Assembly: GCF_001704635.1 (NCBI RefSeq)
Contig: NZ_MAXF01000023.1
Location: 1 to 64,000, forward strand
Source: Streptomyces sparsogenes
GTDB lineage: Bacteria; Actinomycetota; Actinomycetes; Streptomycetales; Streptomycetaceae
DNA length: 64,000 nt
Direction: 5' to 3'
Made by a program: the position numbers and the translations under genes. Each line of letters opens with the position of its first letter. Position 1 is the first letter of the stretch. The notes below the pieces were generated by a model, which saw only the letters and a list, made by a program, of their open reading frames with translations, was not told the origin of the DNA and made no database searches. This document shows, piece by piece, positions 17,818-26,423 of this stretch.

Positions 17818-18042
17818 GGCGCCACCTCCTCGTCGTCATGCCCGTCGGCTCAGGCCATGGTGGCCCGGCCACCCACGCCTCCCTGTAAGCCGGTAGGTAT
17901 GGTTACCCTTTCGTTATGCGACCCCGTGGGGGCGGCGCGGGGGCGGGGATGTCGTACGGTCGGCGAGCGGCGGACGAACGTCCACGGCGGACGGCGTTCA
18001 AGGCGGCGTTCAGGACGGCGAGCGGGAAGGGCGGGGACGGCG

Positions 18043-18666
18043 ATGGCCGAACGGACGCGGAGCGGCGGGGGCGACGCCACCAGACGCGGCGCGCGCGGCG
18101 AGGAGCGGCGCGCCGAGATCGTCCGCCGCGCGCTCGAGGTGATCGCCGAGCGGGGCTACCGCGGCGCCACCCTGGGCGCGGTCGCCGAGCGCGTCGGCCT
18201 CACCCAGCAGGGCCTGCTCCACTACTTCCCCACCAAGGAGGCGCTGCTGGTCGCGGTGCTCGACGAGCGCGACCAGTGGGACACCGGCTCCGCCCGGCCC
18301 AGCGCCTCGGGCGGCTGGCCGCTGGACCTGCTCGCCTCGCTGGTGGAGTACAACGCCATGCGGCCGGGCGTCGTGCAGACCTTCTCCGCCCTCCTCGGCG
18401 AGAGCGTCACCGACGACCATCCGGCCCGCGAGTTCTTCACCCGCCGCTACGAGCGGGTGCGCGCCGAGATGGCGGCCACGCTGCGCGGCGAGTTCGGCGA
18501 CCGGCTGCCCGGGGGGCTCACCCCCGAGGAAGCCGCGCCGTTGCTGGTCGCGGTGATGGACGGGCTGCAGTACCAGTGGCTGCACGACCCGGAGGGCGTG
18601 GACATGCCCGCCGCCTTCCGCTCCTTCCTCACCCTGCTGGGCCGGTCGGCCGCGCCGCGCGGCTGA
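18043..18666 (+). CDS. TetR-family transcriptional regulator
   Basis: A 207-residue repressor-type protein. The N-terminal helix-turn-helix is RRAEIVRRALEVIAERGYRG followed by AVAERVGLTQQGLLHYFPTK (about residues 20-65); the rest is a helical ligand-binding and dimer domain. The reading frame is open over more than 2.6 kb upstream only because it runs antisense to the GH3 gene; ATG 18043 with GGGAAGGGCGGGGA upstream begins right before the DNA-binding domain. It is divergent from the GH3 glycosidase (225 bases apart), which makes that gene its likely target; GGTATGGTTACC (17896-17907) is one possible operator but not compelling. Confidence 0.92.
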   Translation: MAERTRSGGGDATRRGARGEERRAEIVRRALEVIAERGYRGATLGAVAERVGLTQQGLLHYFPTKEALLVAVLDERDQWDTGSARPSASGGWPLDLLASLVEYNAMRPGVVQTFSALLGESVTDDHPAREFFTRRYERVRAEMAATLRGEFGDRLPGGLTPEEAAPLLVAVMDGLQYQWLHDPEGVDMPAAFRSFLTLLGRSAAPRG

Positions 18667-18672
18667 CGATCG

Positions 18673-20076
18673 CTACGCGTAGGTGTAGGTGAGGGTGTTG
18701 GAGGGGCCGCCCGGCGTGATCACCTGGACCAGGACGTTGCCCGGCCCGGCCGCCGCCGGGGCGATCACGGTGATCTGACTGTCGGAGTCCACGGTGGGGA
18801 ACATGCGCGTGGTCCCGAACCTCACCTCGGTGGCGGTGCTGAGACGGCTGCCGCTGAGCACCACCGTGTTGCCGCCGCCCACCGGGCCGCCGACCGGGGT
18901 GAGGACGGTGAGCAGGGGCGGGGGGATGTAGTAGAAGTGGCCGAGGGGGCGTGTTCCGCCGGGTGTGGTCACCGTCACCGTCACCGCCCCGCTGCCCGCG
19001 GGGGTCACCGCCATGATGGTGTTGTCGTCCAGTACGGTGAAGCTCCTGGCCGGCCGGGAGCCGAACTTCACGGCGGTGGCGCCGGTGAGGTAGCGGCCGG
19101 TGATGGTCACCGTGGTGCCGCCGCCGATCGGGCCCTGCTCGGGCAGGACACCGAGCGGTGGGCTGAACACGCTGACCGAGTCGCCGCCGTTGTTGACCAC
19201 GTACACGTACCGGCTGTCGGGGGTGACCGCCAGCCAGTTGGGCACGTTGAAGCCCGGCACGGTGTCCGTGACGGTGTCCGTCGCGGGGTTGATGACCTGC
19301 ACCGAACTGGTGCCGTCCACGCTGACATACGCGCGCCCGCCGTTGGGGGCCACCGCCACGAAGAACGGGATGGACTGGGCACCGATCGTCCGCACGACGG
19401 TGTTGCCGGCCGTGCTGACCACGGACAGCGTGTTGCCGCCGTAGTCGGTCACGTACAGGCGCAGGCCGTCCTTGGTCAGGGCCAGGCCTCGGGGCAGGTC
19501 GAAGCCGGTGATGGTGGTCAGCACCGTGTTGGTGGCGGTGTCGATGACGCTGACCGTGTCCCCGCCGAAATTGCTCACATAGGCGCGGCTGGAGTCGGGG
19601 GTGATGAGGACGTTGTACGGCCTGGTGCCGACGGGCACGGTCGCGACGACGGCGCGGGTGGCGGTGTCCACCCGCACCACCGCGTTCCCGCCCTGACTGA
19701 CCACGTAGGCGAACTGCCCGCCCGGCGCGAAGTCGACACCGACCGGGCTGGTGATGCCGCCGATGGTGGCGACCACGGTGTTCGTCGGGGTGCTGATGAC
19801 GCTGACCGAGCCGGCGCCGAAGTTGCTGACGTAGACCTGGGTCCCGTCCGGGGACACCGCGATCCCCCAGGGGCCGGCGCCGGTGGTGACCGTGGCGGTC
19901 ACGGCCTTGGTGGCGGTGTCGATGACGCTGACCGTGCCCGAGCCGAAGTTGGTGACATAGGCGTGGGCGCCGTCGGGTGCCATCGCGATACCGATGGGGC
20001 CGTGGCCGACGGGTATCTGGGTCAGCGGGTCTGCCAGCGGGGCGGGGGCCTGCGGCGGTGATGTGGGGAGCGACAT
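18673..20076 (-). CDS. YVTN beta-propeller protein with C-terminal IPT/TIG domains
   Basis: A 467-residue repeat protein. Residues about 15-305 are seven YVTN-type blades of about 42 residues (PDGAHAYVTNFGSGTVSVID and relatives), predicted to form a beta-propeller; residues about 308-467 are two IPT/TIG immunoglobulin-like domains (GGGTTVTITGRYL, GGGNTVVLSGSRL). There is no signal peptide or membrane segment with ATG 20076, which has AAGGAG 6 bases upstream; an in-frame ATG at 20247 adds 57 residues without a signal sequence. Such repeats usually sit on cell-surface proteins, so its location is an open question. It is divergent from two genes made only of IPT/TIG repeats. Confidence 0.88.
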   Translation of the reverse strand: MSLPTSPPQAPAPLADPLTQIPVGHGPIGIAMAPDGAHAYVTNFGSGTVSVIDTATKAVTATVTTGAGPWGIAVSPDGTQVYVSNFGAGSVSVISTPTNTVVATIGGITSPVGVDFAPGGQFAYVVSQGGNAVVRVDTATRAVVATVPVGTRPYNVLITPDSSRAYVSNFGGDTVSVIDTATNTVLTTITGFDLPRGLALTKDGLRLYVTDYGGNTLSVVSTAGNTVVRTIGAQSIPFFVAVAPNGGRAYVSVDGTSSVQVINPATDTVTDTVPGFNVPNWLAVTPDSRYVYVVNNGGDSVSVFSPPLGVLPEQGPIGGGTTVTITGRYLTGATAVKFGSRPARSFTVLDDNTIMAVTPAGSGAVTVTVTTPGGTRPLGHFYYIPPPLLTVLTPVGGPVGGGNTVVLSGSRLSTATEVRFGTTRMFPTVDSDSQITVIAPAAAGPGNVLVQVITPGGPSNTLTYTYA

Positions 20077-20542
20077 GAGAACTCCTTCCGCGCGGCTCCG
20101 GTATGTTCGGCACGGCCGCGCAGGGACACCCCCCTTTTTTTCCTGATCAGAAGAATTGCAGCAGCCGATGGCCGACCCGCTGAAGGGGTGTATTGCCGCC
20201 TGTTGGGGCACCACCGCGCGGAATTCCCCAAGGCGTCGCTTTTTCATACAGTCATATTCACCCCCACGAGTATCGTATGCGCCCTTCTCACCCGATCGAG
20301 TATTCCGTTCAATCGATCCAGAGAGGTGGCCGTCTCGTGGCGATACCGGCTACAAGCCACGGTCGCGAGCCTCGATCCGCCGGCAACGAGGTCCCCCATC
20401 CCCCTCTCGTCCAGCGGTTTCCCCTCCCGGGCGCAAGCAGCCCGCAGGGGCCCCGGCTCGGCAGCTCCGCGATCCATGGCAGTGGAGACGCCCTCGCCGC
20501 CCGGCCCCGGGGACATGCCGCACCCCACAAAAGGAGCCCCCC
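20077..20542. other. Intergenic region between divergent repeat-protein genes (466 bp)
   Basis: No convincing gene on either strand. AT-rich patches at about 20140-20160 and 20240-20320 stand out and are the likely promoter areas for the propeller gene (leftward) and the IPT/TIG gene (rightward); CGAGTAT occurs twice (near 20268 and 20298). The long leader before 20543 could carry RNA-level control, but I see no known riboswitch. Confidence 0.45.
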
Positions 20543-21280
20543 ATGGCAACACTCAACCCCACCCAAGGCCCCGCGGCGGGCGGAAACTCGGTCGTCATCA
20601 CCGGCACCAATTTCACCGGCGCGACGAGCGTGAAATTCGGCAACAAGTCCGCCAGTTTCACCGTCAACTCCCCCACCCAGATCACCGCCACCGCCCCCTC
20701 GGGCAGCGGCGTCGTGGGCGTCACGGTGACCACCCCCGGCGGCACCACCAGCCCCGTCAACTACTTCTACGTCCCGCAGCCGATCAAGACGACCCTCAGC
20801 AATACCTCGGGGCCGCTGACCGGCGCGACCACCACCATCTCCGGCGCCAACCTGTCCACCGCCTCGTCGGTGACCTTCGGCACCGTCGGTTCGGCCACGC
20901 CCACCGTGGTGAACGACAACACCATCACGGTGACGGCCCCGACCGCCACCGGCGCCCAGACGGTTCCCATCACCGTCACCACCAAGGGCGGCTCCACCAA
21001 CGGGCTGTTCTTCTCGTACGTGGACGCGCCCACCACGACCGGCATCAACCCGGCGAGCGGCCCCGAGGCCGGCGGCACCGCCAGCACCATCACCGGCACC
21101 GGGCTCAGCGACACCACGAGCGTGACCTACGGCGCCGCCTCGGCCGCCTTCGTGGTCAACAGCGACACGGAGCTCATCGCGTACGCCCCGCCCGGCACCG
21201 GGACGGTCACCGTCAACGTGACCACCCCCGGCGGCACCGACTCCACCCAGACCTTCACCTACGTTCCCCCGCCCACCTGA
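20543..21280 (+). CDS. IPT/TIG repeat protein (three domains)
   Basis: A 245-residue protein consisting almost only of three IPT/TIG Ig-like domains of about 80 residues: domain 1 begins LNPTQGPAAGGNSVVITGTN, domain 2 SNTSGPLTGATTTISGANL, domain 3 NPASGPEAGGTASTITGTG. Each ends with the VTVTTPGG-type strand followed by an aromatic FxYV segment. AAAAGGAG precedes ATG 20543, and the frame begins directly in domain 1, so there is no signal peptide, lipobox or anchor. Function is unknown; a structural or adhesive role is usual for such domains. A terminator follows, so the next IPT/TIG gene has its own promoter. Confidence 0.85.
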   Translation: MATLNPTQGPAAGGNSVVITGTNFTGATSVKFGNKSASFTVNSPTQITATAPSGSGVVGVTVTTPGGTTSPVNYFYVPQPIKTTLSNTSGPLTGATTTISGANLSTASSVTFGTVGSATPTVVNDNTITVTAPTATGAQTVPITVTTKGGSTNGLFFSYVDAPTTTGINPASGPEAGGTASTITGTGLSDTTSVTYGAASAAFVVNSDTELIAYAPPGTGTVTVNVTTPGGTDSTQTFTYVPPPT

Positions 21281-21290
21281 TCGGCTCCCC

Positions 21291-21323
21291 GGGGCGGGAG
21301 GCGGCCCTGCCGCCTCCCGCCCC
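21291..21323 (+). terminator. Terminator after the three-domain IPT/TIG gene
   Basis: Perfect 14-bp GC stem (21291-21304 with 21310-21323) and 5-base CCCTG loop, 10 bases after the stop. Confidence 0.8.
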
Positions 21324-21424
21324 TCGCCGCGCGCTCCCCACCCTCATCCCGCCCTCCCCTCCGGCACACCGCGACCCTGACCCGGATCCACGCCTCCGAC
21401 CACGGAGACGAGAAAGGCGCAGCC

Positions 21425-22996
21425 GTGCCCACGCCACCCGCCCCCTCGCCCCGGCCACCCGCCGCCGACCCCGAGGCCACCGCACGGACCGATGCCCACG
21501 CCACCGCGGCCGCGCCCGTGGTGTCCTCGGTCAGCCCCAGCAGCGGGCCGGCCGGCACGGCGGTCGTCATCACCGGCAGCGGACTCACCGGGGCCACGCA
21601 AGTCAGGTTCGGCACCGCGCTGTCCTCCTTCACCGTGGTCTCCGACACGCAGATCAACGCGACCGTGCCCACGGGCAGCGGCACCGTGCAGATCACCGTC
21701 ACCACGCCGAACGGCACCAGCACCCAGAACGTCACCTTCACCTACGGCACGGCGACGGCCCCGACCCTCGCCTCGCTCAGCCCGGCCTCGGGGCCGGCGG
21801 GCGGCGGCAACACCGTCGTCCTCACCGGCACCGGGTTCACCGGCGCCACCCAGGTGCTCTTCGGCGCCACCCCGGCCCCCTCCTTCACCGTCAACTCCCC
21901 CACCCAGATCACCGCCACCGCCCCGGCCGGCAGCGGCAGCGTGCCGGTGAAGGTCACCACCCCCGGCGGCGGCAGCAACACGCTCACGTACACCTACGTC
22001 AGCGGCCCGGCCATCAGCTCGCTGTCCCCGTCCGCGGGGCCCCAGGCCGGCGGGAACACCGTCGTCATCACCGGGACCAACCTGGCCAACACCACCTCCG
22101 TGCACTTCGGCGCCACCTCGGTCGCCTTCACCGTGCTCTCCGGCACCCAGGTGTCCGCGGTCGCCCCGCCCGGGACCGGCTCGGTCAACGTCAACGTCAC
22201 CACCCCCGGCGGCACCAGCAACAACCTGACCTACACCTACTCCGCCATCCCCACGGTCGGCACGGTCAGCCCCGGCCAGGGCCCGACCGCCGGCGGCACC
22301 ACCGTGATGATCACCGGTACCGGTTTCACCGGCGCCACCCAGGTGTTGTTCGGCACCACCCCGGCCCTCTCCTTCACCGTCAACTCCGCCACGCAGATCA
22401 CCGCCACCGCCCCGCCCGGGGTGGCCGGGGCGGTGGCGGTGAACGTGGTCACCCCGGGCGGCACCAGCGGTCCGGGCGCGTTCTACTTCTATGTGGCACC
22501 GCCCGCGCTGACCTCCCTGGCCCCGCCCAGCGGTCCGGCGAACGGGGGCAACACGGTGGTGATCAACGGCTTGAACCTCACCCTCACCACCGCCGTGCAC
22601 ATCGGGGCCGCGTCGGTGCCCTTCACCGTCCTGAACGACAGCCAGGTCTCCTTCGCGGCACCGCCCGGCACCGGCACCGCCAACGTCAACGTCACCACCC
22701 CCGGCGGCACCAGCAACAATCTGACCTACACCTACATGGCGGCCCCCGCCCTCTCCGGCCTCAACCCGAACCTGGGCCCGGAGAGCGGCGGCACGGTCGT
22801 GACGGTCACCGGGACCAACCTGGCCACCACCACCTCCGTCCACTTCGGCGTCGTCTCGGCCGCGTACACGGTGCTCTCCGACACCCAGCTCACCGCGGTC
22901 GCCCCGCCCGGCACCGGCACCACGAACGTCAACGTCACGGCCACCGGCGGCACCAGCAACAACCTGACCTTCACCTACGTGCCCCCGCCGGGATAA
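21425..22996 (+). CDS. IPT/TIG repeat protein (six domains)
   Basis: A 523-residue protein with a short Pro/Ala/Asp N-terminus (about 30 residues, not a signal peptide) and six consecutive IPT/TIG domains of about 80 residues. Two subtypes alternate: type A with TGFTGATQVLFG and FTVNSPTQITATAP (domains 1, 2 and 4) and type B with TNLANTTSVHFG and FTVLSGTQ plus APPGTG (domains 3, 5 and 6). The likeness of units 2-3 and 4-5 suggests duplication of a two-domain block. Start GTG 21425 follows GAGAAAGGCG. No anchor or secretion signal is visible; partner and location are unknown. Confidence 0.85.
   Translation: MPTPPAPSPRPPAADPEATARTDAHATAAAPVVSSVSPSSGPAGTAVVITGSGLTGATQVRFGTALSSFTVVSDTQINATVPTGSGTVQITVTTPNGTSTQNVTFTYGTATAPTLASLSPASGPAGGGNTVVLTGTGFTGATQVLFGATPAPSFTVNSPTQITATAPAGSGSVPVKVTTPGGGSNTLTYTYVSGPAISSLSPSAGPQAGGNTVVITGTNLANTTSVHFGATSVAFTVLSGTQVSAVAPPGTGSVNVNVTTPGGTSNNLTYTYSAIPTVGTVSPGQGPTAGGTTVMITGTGFTGATQVLFGTTPALSFTVNSATQITATAPPGVAGAVAVNVVTPGGTSGPGAFYFYVAPPALTSLAPPSGPANGGNTVVINGLNLTLTTAVHIGAASVPFTVLNDSQVSFAAPPGTGTANVNVTTPGGTSNNLTYTYMAAPALSGLNPNLGPESGGTVVTVTGTNLATTTSVHFGVVSAAYTVLSDTQLTAVAPPGTGTTNVNVTATGGTSNNLTFTYVPPPG
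22187..22979 (+). repeat. Near-identical DNA repeats inside the six-domain IPT/TIG gene
   Basis: The end-of-domain DNA (AACGTCAACGTCACC through GACCTACACCTAC) recurs at 22187-22240, 22681-22734 and, slightly diverged, 22923-22979. A second repeat links 21836-21920 and 22325-22405. DNA identity well above what the protein needs suggests recent duplication or gene conversion. Confidence 0.7.
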
Positions 22997-23032
22997 GGCC
23001 TCGCACCCGTCGGACCCCGGCGGTGCCTCGCG

Positions 23033-24388
23033 CTAGCCGATGAACCGCACGTCCGGGTGGCGCGGGGAGGGCCCGTCCAGCAGCGGCCGGTGCAGCCCCC
23101 GCAGGTGCCGGTCGAAGAACGCGGTGAGGTAGGCCCGCCGGCTCGCCGTGAAGCGGGCCGGGTCCACGGTGCCGATCATCTGCTTCCGCAGCCCCTCCGG
23201 CAGGGTGAGGTGTTCGGCGAGTGCGGGGAGGACGATCTCGTAGTCGGTGAACGAGTTGTGCTCCGCCTCCCGCACCCACAGGTCGCGCTTCCAGCCCGTG
23301 GAGTTCTGCCAGAACGCCCGCCAGGACGGCGAGTGCTCATGGGTGTGCGGCAGCCGCTCCGACGTGGTCACCAGCCACGCGCCCATCAGGAGGAACGGCC
23401 GGTCCAGCCCGCTGTGCGCGACCGGCAGCAGCTGGTCGGGGTCGGACCAGTCGTAGCCGAGCGGCCCGTCCAGATTGGCCCCGGCCCGGATCCGGCGGTC
23501 AAGACGCATGGCCTCCGCCGTCGCCATGCCCCCGAGCGAGTGTCCGAACATGCCGACCCGCGCCATGTCCAGCGCCGCGCCCAGCCCGCTGGGCAGCCGC
23601 CGCCCACCGGCATCGGGGTTGCCGCCGCGCGCCAGCACCTCCAGCCGGTCCAGCACGAAACGGACATCGGCCACCCGCACCTCCAGCGCCGCCTTGTTGC
23701 GCTCGGCGACCGGCTCGATCCTGCCGATCTCCGGCGACGGTTCGACGACCCGCCCGCCGGGGAACTCCACGGCGTGCGCCTCGTACGTGGGGTCGACCGT
23801 CACCACGACATAGCCCTGCCCGGCCAGCTCCACCACCGCGCCGGTGTCCAGCGTGCGCTCGTTGTACATCCCGGGCGAGTACAGCACGACGGGCCTGCGC
23901 CCCAGGCCGCGCGCCACGGCCGCCCCCTCGCGGGCGTAGGTGGGGAACCCGCCCCAGTCGACGGCCCCGTGCTCCACCTTCAGGATCCGCTCGGCGCCCG
24001 CCCCGAACACCTCCGCCGCGCCCGGCCGCATGTAGGGCGCCTGCGCGGCGTCCGTGCCCGCGTCCTTCCGCGCGGGGTACCACACGCTCACCATGAGTTC
24101 CCGCACCCCGGGCCCCCACCGCTCCTCGCGCCCCTGGTCCACCAGGTGCAGCTCGGTCATCCCCACCGGGTACGGGCCCGTGGGCGCCGGCAACTCGACC
24201 CGCAGGCCGTCATCGGCCCGCGCCTTTCCCTTACGGCCTGCCTGGCCCTTCCCCCGGCCGTCCCCGGAGGGCACCGCCCCGGAAGCGACGGTGGCGGAGG
24301 CGAGGGTCACGGCGGCGCCCGTGGCGGCCAGCCCGCCGAGCAGTTGACGCCGTGACAGCCGGGACACGGCGGAAGTCTTGAATCGCAT
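23033..24388 (-). CDS. Tat-exported alpha/beta hydrolase, PAF-acetylhydrolase-like
   Basis: A 451-residue exported esterase. The N-terminus has a twin-arginine signal (LSRRQLLGGLAATGAAVTLA, about residues 10-30). The mature domain has the nucleophile elbow GHSLGG (Ser about 285), an oxyanion segment VVLYSPGMYNERTLD, a likely acid in NLDGPLGYD and a His in REAEHNSFTD; the layout resembles the platelet-activating-factor acetylhydrolase group, which also includes broad esterases. Start ATG 24388 is preceded by GGGAGGG and places the RR motif near the N-terminus; upstream in-frame sequence to 24673 is not family-like. Divergent from the DUF4232 lipoprotein. Confidence 0.86.
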   Translation of the reverse strand: MRFKTSAVSRLSRRQLLGGLAATGAAVTLASATVASGAVPSGDGRGKGQAGRKGKARADDGLRVELPAPTGPYPVGMTELHLVDQGREERWGPGVRELMVSVWYPARKDAGTDAAQAPYMRPGAAEVFGAGAERILKVEHGAVDWGGFPTYAREGAAVARGLGRRPVVLYSPGMYNERTLDTGAVVELAGQGYVVVTVDPTYEAHAVEFPGGRVVEPSPEIGRIEPVAERNKAALEVRVADVRFVLDRLEVLARGGNPDAGGRRLPSGLGAALDMARVGMFGHSLGGMATAEAMRLDRRIRAGANLDGPLGYDWSDPDQLLPVAHSGLDRPFLLMGAWLVTTSERLPHTHEHSPSWRAFWQNSTGWKRDLWVREAEHNSFTDYEIVLPALAEHLTLPEGLRKQMIGTVDPARFTASRRAYLTAFFDRHLRGLHRPLLDGPSPRHPDVRFIG

Positions 24389-24510
24389 GCCCAGACCCTC
24401 CCGCGCCCCCGCGCCCCCGCCCCACTGTCGAACGCCAGGTGTGCGTCTTACTTTCGTCGGGTTCCCGGTCCGCCGGTCGAACTCGTGGTCGAGCGTGCGA
24501 GGATGCCGAC

Positions 24511-25257
24511 ATGACCACACTTGGCCGTACGAGCGCGAGACCCGCGGACCCGGACCCGGTCGGACGGCCGGGATCCACGCTCCCCCGCCTGGCCGCCCTC
24601 GGCACGACGGCGGCCCTGCTCGGCCTCCTCGCCGCCTGCGGCACCAAGCCCGCCTCCGAGACCGTCGGGGCACCCGCCCCGCCCCCCGCCCCCTCCCGCC
24701 CCGTCCAAGCCGAGGAACTTCCCAAGGACCTTCCCAGCTACGGCGAGCTGCCGACCCCCACCCCCGCCACGCCGCCCCCCTGCCCGGAGTCCGGGGTGGT
24801 CGTCCAGGGGGAGGAGCCGGGCGCCGCGATGGGCCTGCGCGTCATGTCCCTGAAGCTGACCAACTGCGGCAAGCGCCCCTACACGGTGAAGGGCTACCCG
24901 ACCGTCCGCGTCCTGGACGGGGACGGAAAGCCCCTGGACATCCGCGTGGCCCACGGCTCCGCCGGCATCGCCACCCTCGACCACTTCGACGCGGCGCCCC
25001 GACAGGTGACCCTGCGCCCCGGCCAGACGGCGGTGGCGGGCCTGGCGTGGCGCAACACCGTGACCGACGCCACGAACCCGGCCGTCAACGGCGAGGCGCT
25101 GGACGTGGCCCCGGCCGAGGGGAGCCCCCGGCAGACCGTGACGGAACTGATCGACCTCGGCAACACCGGCAAGCTGGGCGTCAGCCCCTGGCGCGCCCTC
25201 GACAAGCCCGCCAAGACCCCCGCGCCCCGCCCGAGCGCCCCGGCCACCCCACGGTGA
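24511..25257 (+). CDS. DUF4232 lipoprotein
   Basis: A 248-residue exported protein. The signal ends in the lipobox LLAACG (Cys about residue 43), so it is lipid-anchored. A Pro-rich spacer (about 55-95) leads to a DUF4232 domain (about 98-215) with its paired cysteines (PPPCPESG and LKLTNCGKR) and VKGYPTVRVLD. The tail is Pro/Ala-rich. Function is unknown; many Streptomyces genomes carry several such proteins. ATG 24511 is taken because it gives a proper signal; the frame is open from 24439. Confidence 0.85.
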   Translation: MTTLGRTSARPADPDPVGRPGSTLPRLAALGTTAALLGLLAACGTKPASETVGAPAPPPAPSRPVQAEELPKDLPSYGELPTPTPATPPPCPESGVVVQGEEPGAAMGLRVMSLKLTNCGKRPYTVKGYPTVRVLDGDGKPLDIRVAHGSAGIATLDHFDAAPRQVTLRPGQTAVAGLAWRNTVTDATNPAVNGEALDVAPAEGSPRQTVTELIDLGNTGKLGVSPWRALDKPAKTPAPRPSAPATPR

Positions 25258-25271
25258 GCCCCACGCGGGAC

Positions 25272-25297
25272 GGGTAGCCAACGGCCGTCGGCTACCC
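25272..25297. terminator. Terminator hairpin
   Basis: GGGTAGCC (25272-25279) pairs with GGCTACCC (25290-25297), with an inner ACGGCCGT palindrome. It lies between the DUF4232 gene and the convergent small reading frame at 25317. Confidence 0.65.
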
Positions 25298-25316
25298 TCC
25301 CCGCTCGGTTCGCCGC

Positions 25317-25415
25317 TCAGTCGCCGTCGAGCTCGATGTCGATGCCCATGTCCTCCAGGGCGTCCTCCAGCTCGTCCAGCACCTCGTGGACTACATCGTC
25401 CTGGTCATCGGCCAC
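25317..25415 (-). CDS. Small acidic peptide (32 aa)
   Basis: A short minus-strand frame starting GTG 25415, with AAAGG about 11 bases upstream. About half the residues are Asp or Glu (ADDQDDVVHEVLDELEDALE, then DMGIDIELDGD), and about nine tenths of third positions are G or C, as in true genes of this genome. A predicted amphipathic acidic helix is the only structural cue. It has its own terminator hairpin. I do not recognise a family. A chance frame cannot be excluded at this length. Confidence 0.4.
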   Translation of the reverse strand: MADDQDDVVHEVLDELEDALEDMGIDIELDGD

Positions 25416-25578
25416 GGTGGTGGTCCGCCTTTCTCACAAGAAACACACGCGGGCCCCGCGGCTGCGAGGCCGCCCGCATCATATGCAAACCCCCTGGCCA
25501 CCACCGACGTTGGCGCGCCCCCACCGCGCCACCGTCCGGCGCGGTCGGCACGGCCGGCGCGGCTGACACCATGGGCGC

Positions 25579-26415
25579 ATGTCGAACATCTTCACCGACG
25601 CCATCCGGGTCTACGCCCGCCCCGACGACCGCATCACCGGTGTCGAGGCACAGTGGATCACCTGGATGCTGCTCGGCCGCCACGGCTCGTACCACGTCCC
25701 GGTGGTGACCCGGCGCGGGCCGGAGGGCGCTTACGTCGACATCCAGTACGGCTCGGGCAAGAGCCCGGACATCGTGAACTTCAGCCAGGACCACGCCCCG
25801 TACCTCTACGGCTCCCTCTGGGGCCGGCACTACAACGAGGGCGGTGACCAGGACATCATCTGGCAGGGGGACGTCAACGACGGCCCGCACCGGTACTGCC
25901 GCTACGGATTCGACGAGGTGCGCGTGGCGACCACCGCCGGCGACCGCCCGCCCGTCGGCCCCGAAGCCCCCTGGCGGCGCCACCCGGACGGCTCCTGGCG
26001 GCTGTTCGTCGCCGGCAGCTACCGCACCGGCAACTGCCGCTACGCCGACGTCGGCCCCATGGCCACGCCCGCCACTCCCCTGCCCGACCCGCCGCCGGCG
26101 GCCCTGCCCACACCCACCACGCCGAACGACGAGGGCGAGGCCCTCACCGCCCTCCACCCCCACTGGCTCGCCCCGCTCGCCGACGACCACCCCGACGTCA
26201 CCTGGATCGAATACCGCTGGCGTGGCCGCGTCGTCCACCGCGCCCGCGAGGAGGACGACTGGGACGGCCCCGCCTGGCAGCACCGCTGCGCCGACGACTG
26301 GGACAACTGCCTGGACCCCGACTTCCTCCGCGCCACCGGCGCGACCGGCCTGCTCGCCCCGGAGGAGGTCTACGAACGCGACCGCGAGGACTGGGAGAAG
26401 CGCGGCTCACGCTGA
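25579..26415 (+). CDS. Hypothetical protein, function unknown
   Basis: A 278-residue soluble protein rich in Trp, Tyr, Asp and His. The N-terminal half (about 1-150) has regular beta-like segments (AIRVYARPDDRITGVEAQWI, DIQYGSGKSPDIVNFS, YCRYGFDEVRVATT); a Pro-rich hinge (about 158-178, PATPLPDPPPAALPTPTTP) joins a second acidic half with WIEYRWRGRVVHRAREEDDW. No signal, membrane segment or known motif is seen. Coding statistics and an isolated clean start at ATG 25579 support a real gene. It converges with the DUF3515 gene. Confidence 0.75.
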   Translation: MSNIFTDAIRVYARPDDRITGVEAQWITWMLLGRHGSYHVPVVTRRGPEGAYVDIQYGSGKSPDIVNFSQDHAPYLYGSLWGRHYNEGGDQDIIWQGDVNDGPHRYCRYGFDEVRVATTAGDRPPVGPEAPWRRHPDGSWRLFVAGSYRTGNCRYADVGPMATPATPLPDPPPAALPTPTTPNDEGEALTALHPHWLAPLADDHPDVTWIEYRWRGRVVHRAREEDDWDGPAWQHRCADDWDNCLDPDFLRATGATGLLAPEEVYERDREDWEKRGSR

Positions 26416-26423
26416 CGGCGGGG

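Noticed and set aside
15388..18042. A very long plus-strand open frame running into the TetR gene
   Set aside because: It is exactly antisense to the GH3 glycosidase, which has full catalytic motifs. High GC keeps the antisense frame free of stops. Only the part from 18043 is a real gene.
21425..22996. A possible CRISPR or satellite array
   Set aside because: The periodicity is that of about 240-base IPT/TIG domains in one open frame; there are no short direct repeats with unique spacers.
20188..23043. A 951-residue plus-strand frame across the IPT/TIG genes
   Set aside because: It is a shifted frame full of Arg/His/Gly. The frames of the two IPT/TIG genes give clean domains, ribosome sites and a terminator between them.
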